DNA from: Candidatus Omnitrophota bacterium
GTDB lineage: Bacteria; Verrucomicrobiota; Verrucomicrobiia; Limisphaerales; UBA1319
DNA length: 13,975 nucleotides
Direction: 5' to 3'
Assembly (NCBI GenBank): GCA_023473405.1
Contig: JAMCZD010000102.1
Coordinates: 1,079-15,053 of the forward strand
Shown: piece by piece, positions 12,966-13,975 of the stretch
How positions within the stretch are numbered: the stretch's first letter is position 1
Layout: each line of letters opens with the position of its first letter
Made by a program: the position numbers and the translations under genes
The notes under the pieces: model-generated
Databases searched by the model: none
What the model was told of the DNA's origin: nothing
The model's input: the letters and a program-made list of their open reading frames with translations, nothing else

Positions 12966-13975
12966 ATGACCATTAGCGTTCTCGACCTTTTCACCATCGG
13001 CATTGGCCCCAGCAGTTCCCACACGGTTGGCCCGATGCGCGCCGCGCGCCGGTTTGCCACGCAACTCGCCGAGCGCGGCCGTCCGGCCCGCGTCGCCCGC
13101 GTGGAAACGCATCTCTACGGCTCCCTCGCGCTCACGGGGCAGAGCCACGGCACCGACCGCGCCGTGATCCTCGGCTTGGAAGGCGAGACGCCCGAAGCGG
13201 TGGACGTGGACACCATCCCGTCCCGCTTGGAACAAATCCGCGCCCGCTGCTGCCTGCGTCTCGGCGGCACGCGCGATCTCGCTTTCCATGAACCGTGCGA
13301 TGTTCAATACCACCGGACGGAATCACTCCCCGCGCATCCGAACGGAATGCGATTCGTCGCTTTCGACGCGGCAGGAGCCAGCCTGGCGGAGGAGACTTTC
13401 TATAGCGTGGGCGGTGGATTTGTTATCACTGAAACCAGCACTGCGACTGGTCGCTTCGCGATGCCCGCCCGAAAGGTTCCCTTCCCATATCAAAGCGGCA
13501 AGGACCTGCTGCGGTTGGGGCGCGAGTCCGGCATGAGCGTCAGTGAAATGACGCTCCGTAACGAGAACTGCTGGCGTCCTGAAGCGGAAACGCGCGCCGG
13601 CCTGCTCCGCGTCTGGCGTGCGATGCAGGACTGCGTCACGCGCGGCTGCCATGCGGAAGGCTCGCTGCCCGGGCCGCTCCACGTCGCCCGACGTGCGCCA
13701 CGCCTCTTCCGCGAGTTGACCGAGCGCCCCGAGGTGAACCTCCGCGATCCGCTCGTCGTGCTCGACTGGGTGAGCATGTGGGCCTTGGCCGTGAACGAGG
13801 AGAACGCCGCCGGCGGGCGCGTCGTCACCGCGCCCACCAACGGCGCCTCGGGCATCGTGCCGGCGATGCTGCATTACCTCGTGCGCGTGCGGAACGCCGA
13901 TGACGATGGCGTCGTGCGCTTCCTGCTTACCGCCGGTGCGATCGGGTTGCTTTACAAACTCAGCGCCTCCATCTC
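12966..13975 (+). CDS. sdaA: L-serine ammonia-lyase, iron-sulfur, single-chain (3' truncated)
   Basis: The enzyme deaminates L-serine to pyruvate and ammonia with a [4Fe-4S] cluster. The frame is open from ATG 12966 to the window edge (336 complete codons). The beta domain opens with SVLDLFTIGIGPSSSHTVGP (residues 4-23) and HLYGSLALTGQSHGTDRAV. It continues through NGMRF and YSVGGGFV at about 157, where the alpha domain begins. Further on are LDWVSMWALAVNEENAAGGR, VTAPTNGASGIVPAML and FLLTAGAIGLLYKLSASI. The next expected segment, with the first cluster cysteine (GAEVGCQGE-like), lies just beyond the window. Alpha and beta domains are fused as in E. coli SdaA, not split as in Bacillus. It is expressed independently of the hem cluster, being separated from it by a repeat and a transposase relic. 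Confidence 0.93.
   Translation, partial: MTISVLDLFTIGIGPSSSHTVGPMRAARRFATQLAERGRPARVARVETHLYGSLALTGQSHGTDRAVILGLEGETPEAVDVDTIPSRLEQIRARCCLRLGGTRDLAFHEPCDVQYHRTESLPAHPNGMRFVAFDAAGASLAEETFYSVGGGFVITETSTATGRFAMPARKVPFPYQSGKDLLRLGRESGMSVSEMTLRNENCWRPEAETRAGLLRVWRAMQDCVTRGCHAEGSLPGPLHVARRAPRLFRELTERPEVNLRDPLVVLDWVSMWALAVNEENAAGGRVVTAPTNGASGIVPAMLHYLVRVRNADDDGVVRFLLTAGAIGLLYKLSASI

Overview
The window looks like chromosomal DNA of a Verrucomicrobiota bacterium, probably close to Pedosphaera/Limisphaerales; this is inferred from gene content and was not searched. The signs are a giant secreted protein built from lamin-tail (LTD) domains, a secreted P-domain protein, an OprB-type porin in a Gram-negative envelope, C-terminal domains ending in an FYRV motif on two secreted proteins, and few Shine-Dalgarno sites. 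The DNA is GC-rich.

Left part (1-8444). The 3' end of an iron-containing alcohol dehydrogenase (+) is followed by a short dispersed repeat with a palindrome nested in it. Three minus-strand genes for exported proteins come next: an OprB-family carbohydrate porin (473-1792), an Fn3 plus double P-domain protein (1921-3645) and a 1486-residue LTD/Ig-like protein (3984-8444). A likely terminator separates the first two. A decayed VapC-type PIN toxin remnant (3689-3967, +) lies between the last two.

Middle (8445-12220). The RNase P RNA gene rnpB (8535-8962) is divergent from the LTD gene. It is followed on the same strand by a tight cluster: a CcsA/HemX-type membrane protein, hemA (glutamyl-tRNA reductase) and hemC (hydroxymethylbilane synthase). 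The junctions between the three genes are 4 nt each. This is the start of the C5 tetrapyrrole pathway: HemA makes glutamate-1-semialdehyde and HemC polymerises porphobilinogen, with a heme-handling-type membrane protein alongside. HemA lacks most of the usual C-terminal dimerisation region and ends in a proline-rich tail. HemC carries two low-complexity insertions. No hemD, hemB or hemL lies next to them.

Right part (12221-13975). A second copy of the dispersed repeat, here with 18-bp perfect terminal inverted repeats, follows hemC. It is followed by a gene-free stretch, an N-terminal fragment of a DDE-type transposase, and a single-chain L-serine ammonia-lyase (sdaA) that runs off the window just before its expected iron-sulfur cysteines.

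I see no CRISPR array, tRNA, phage or defence system. The most unusual observations are the repeat family with its nested palindrome and the modified HemA and HemC proteins.
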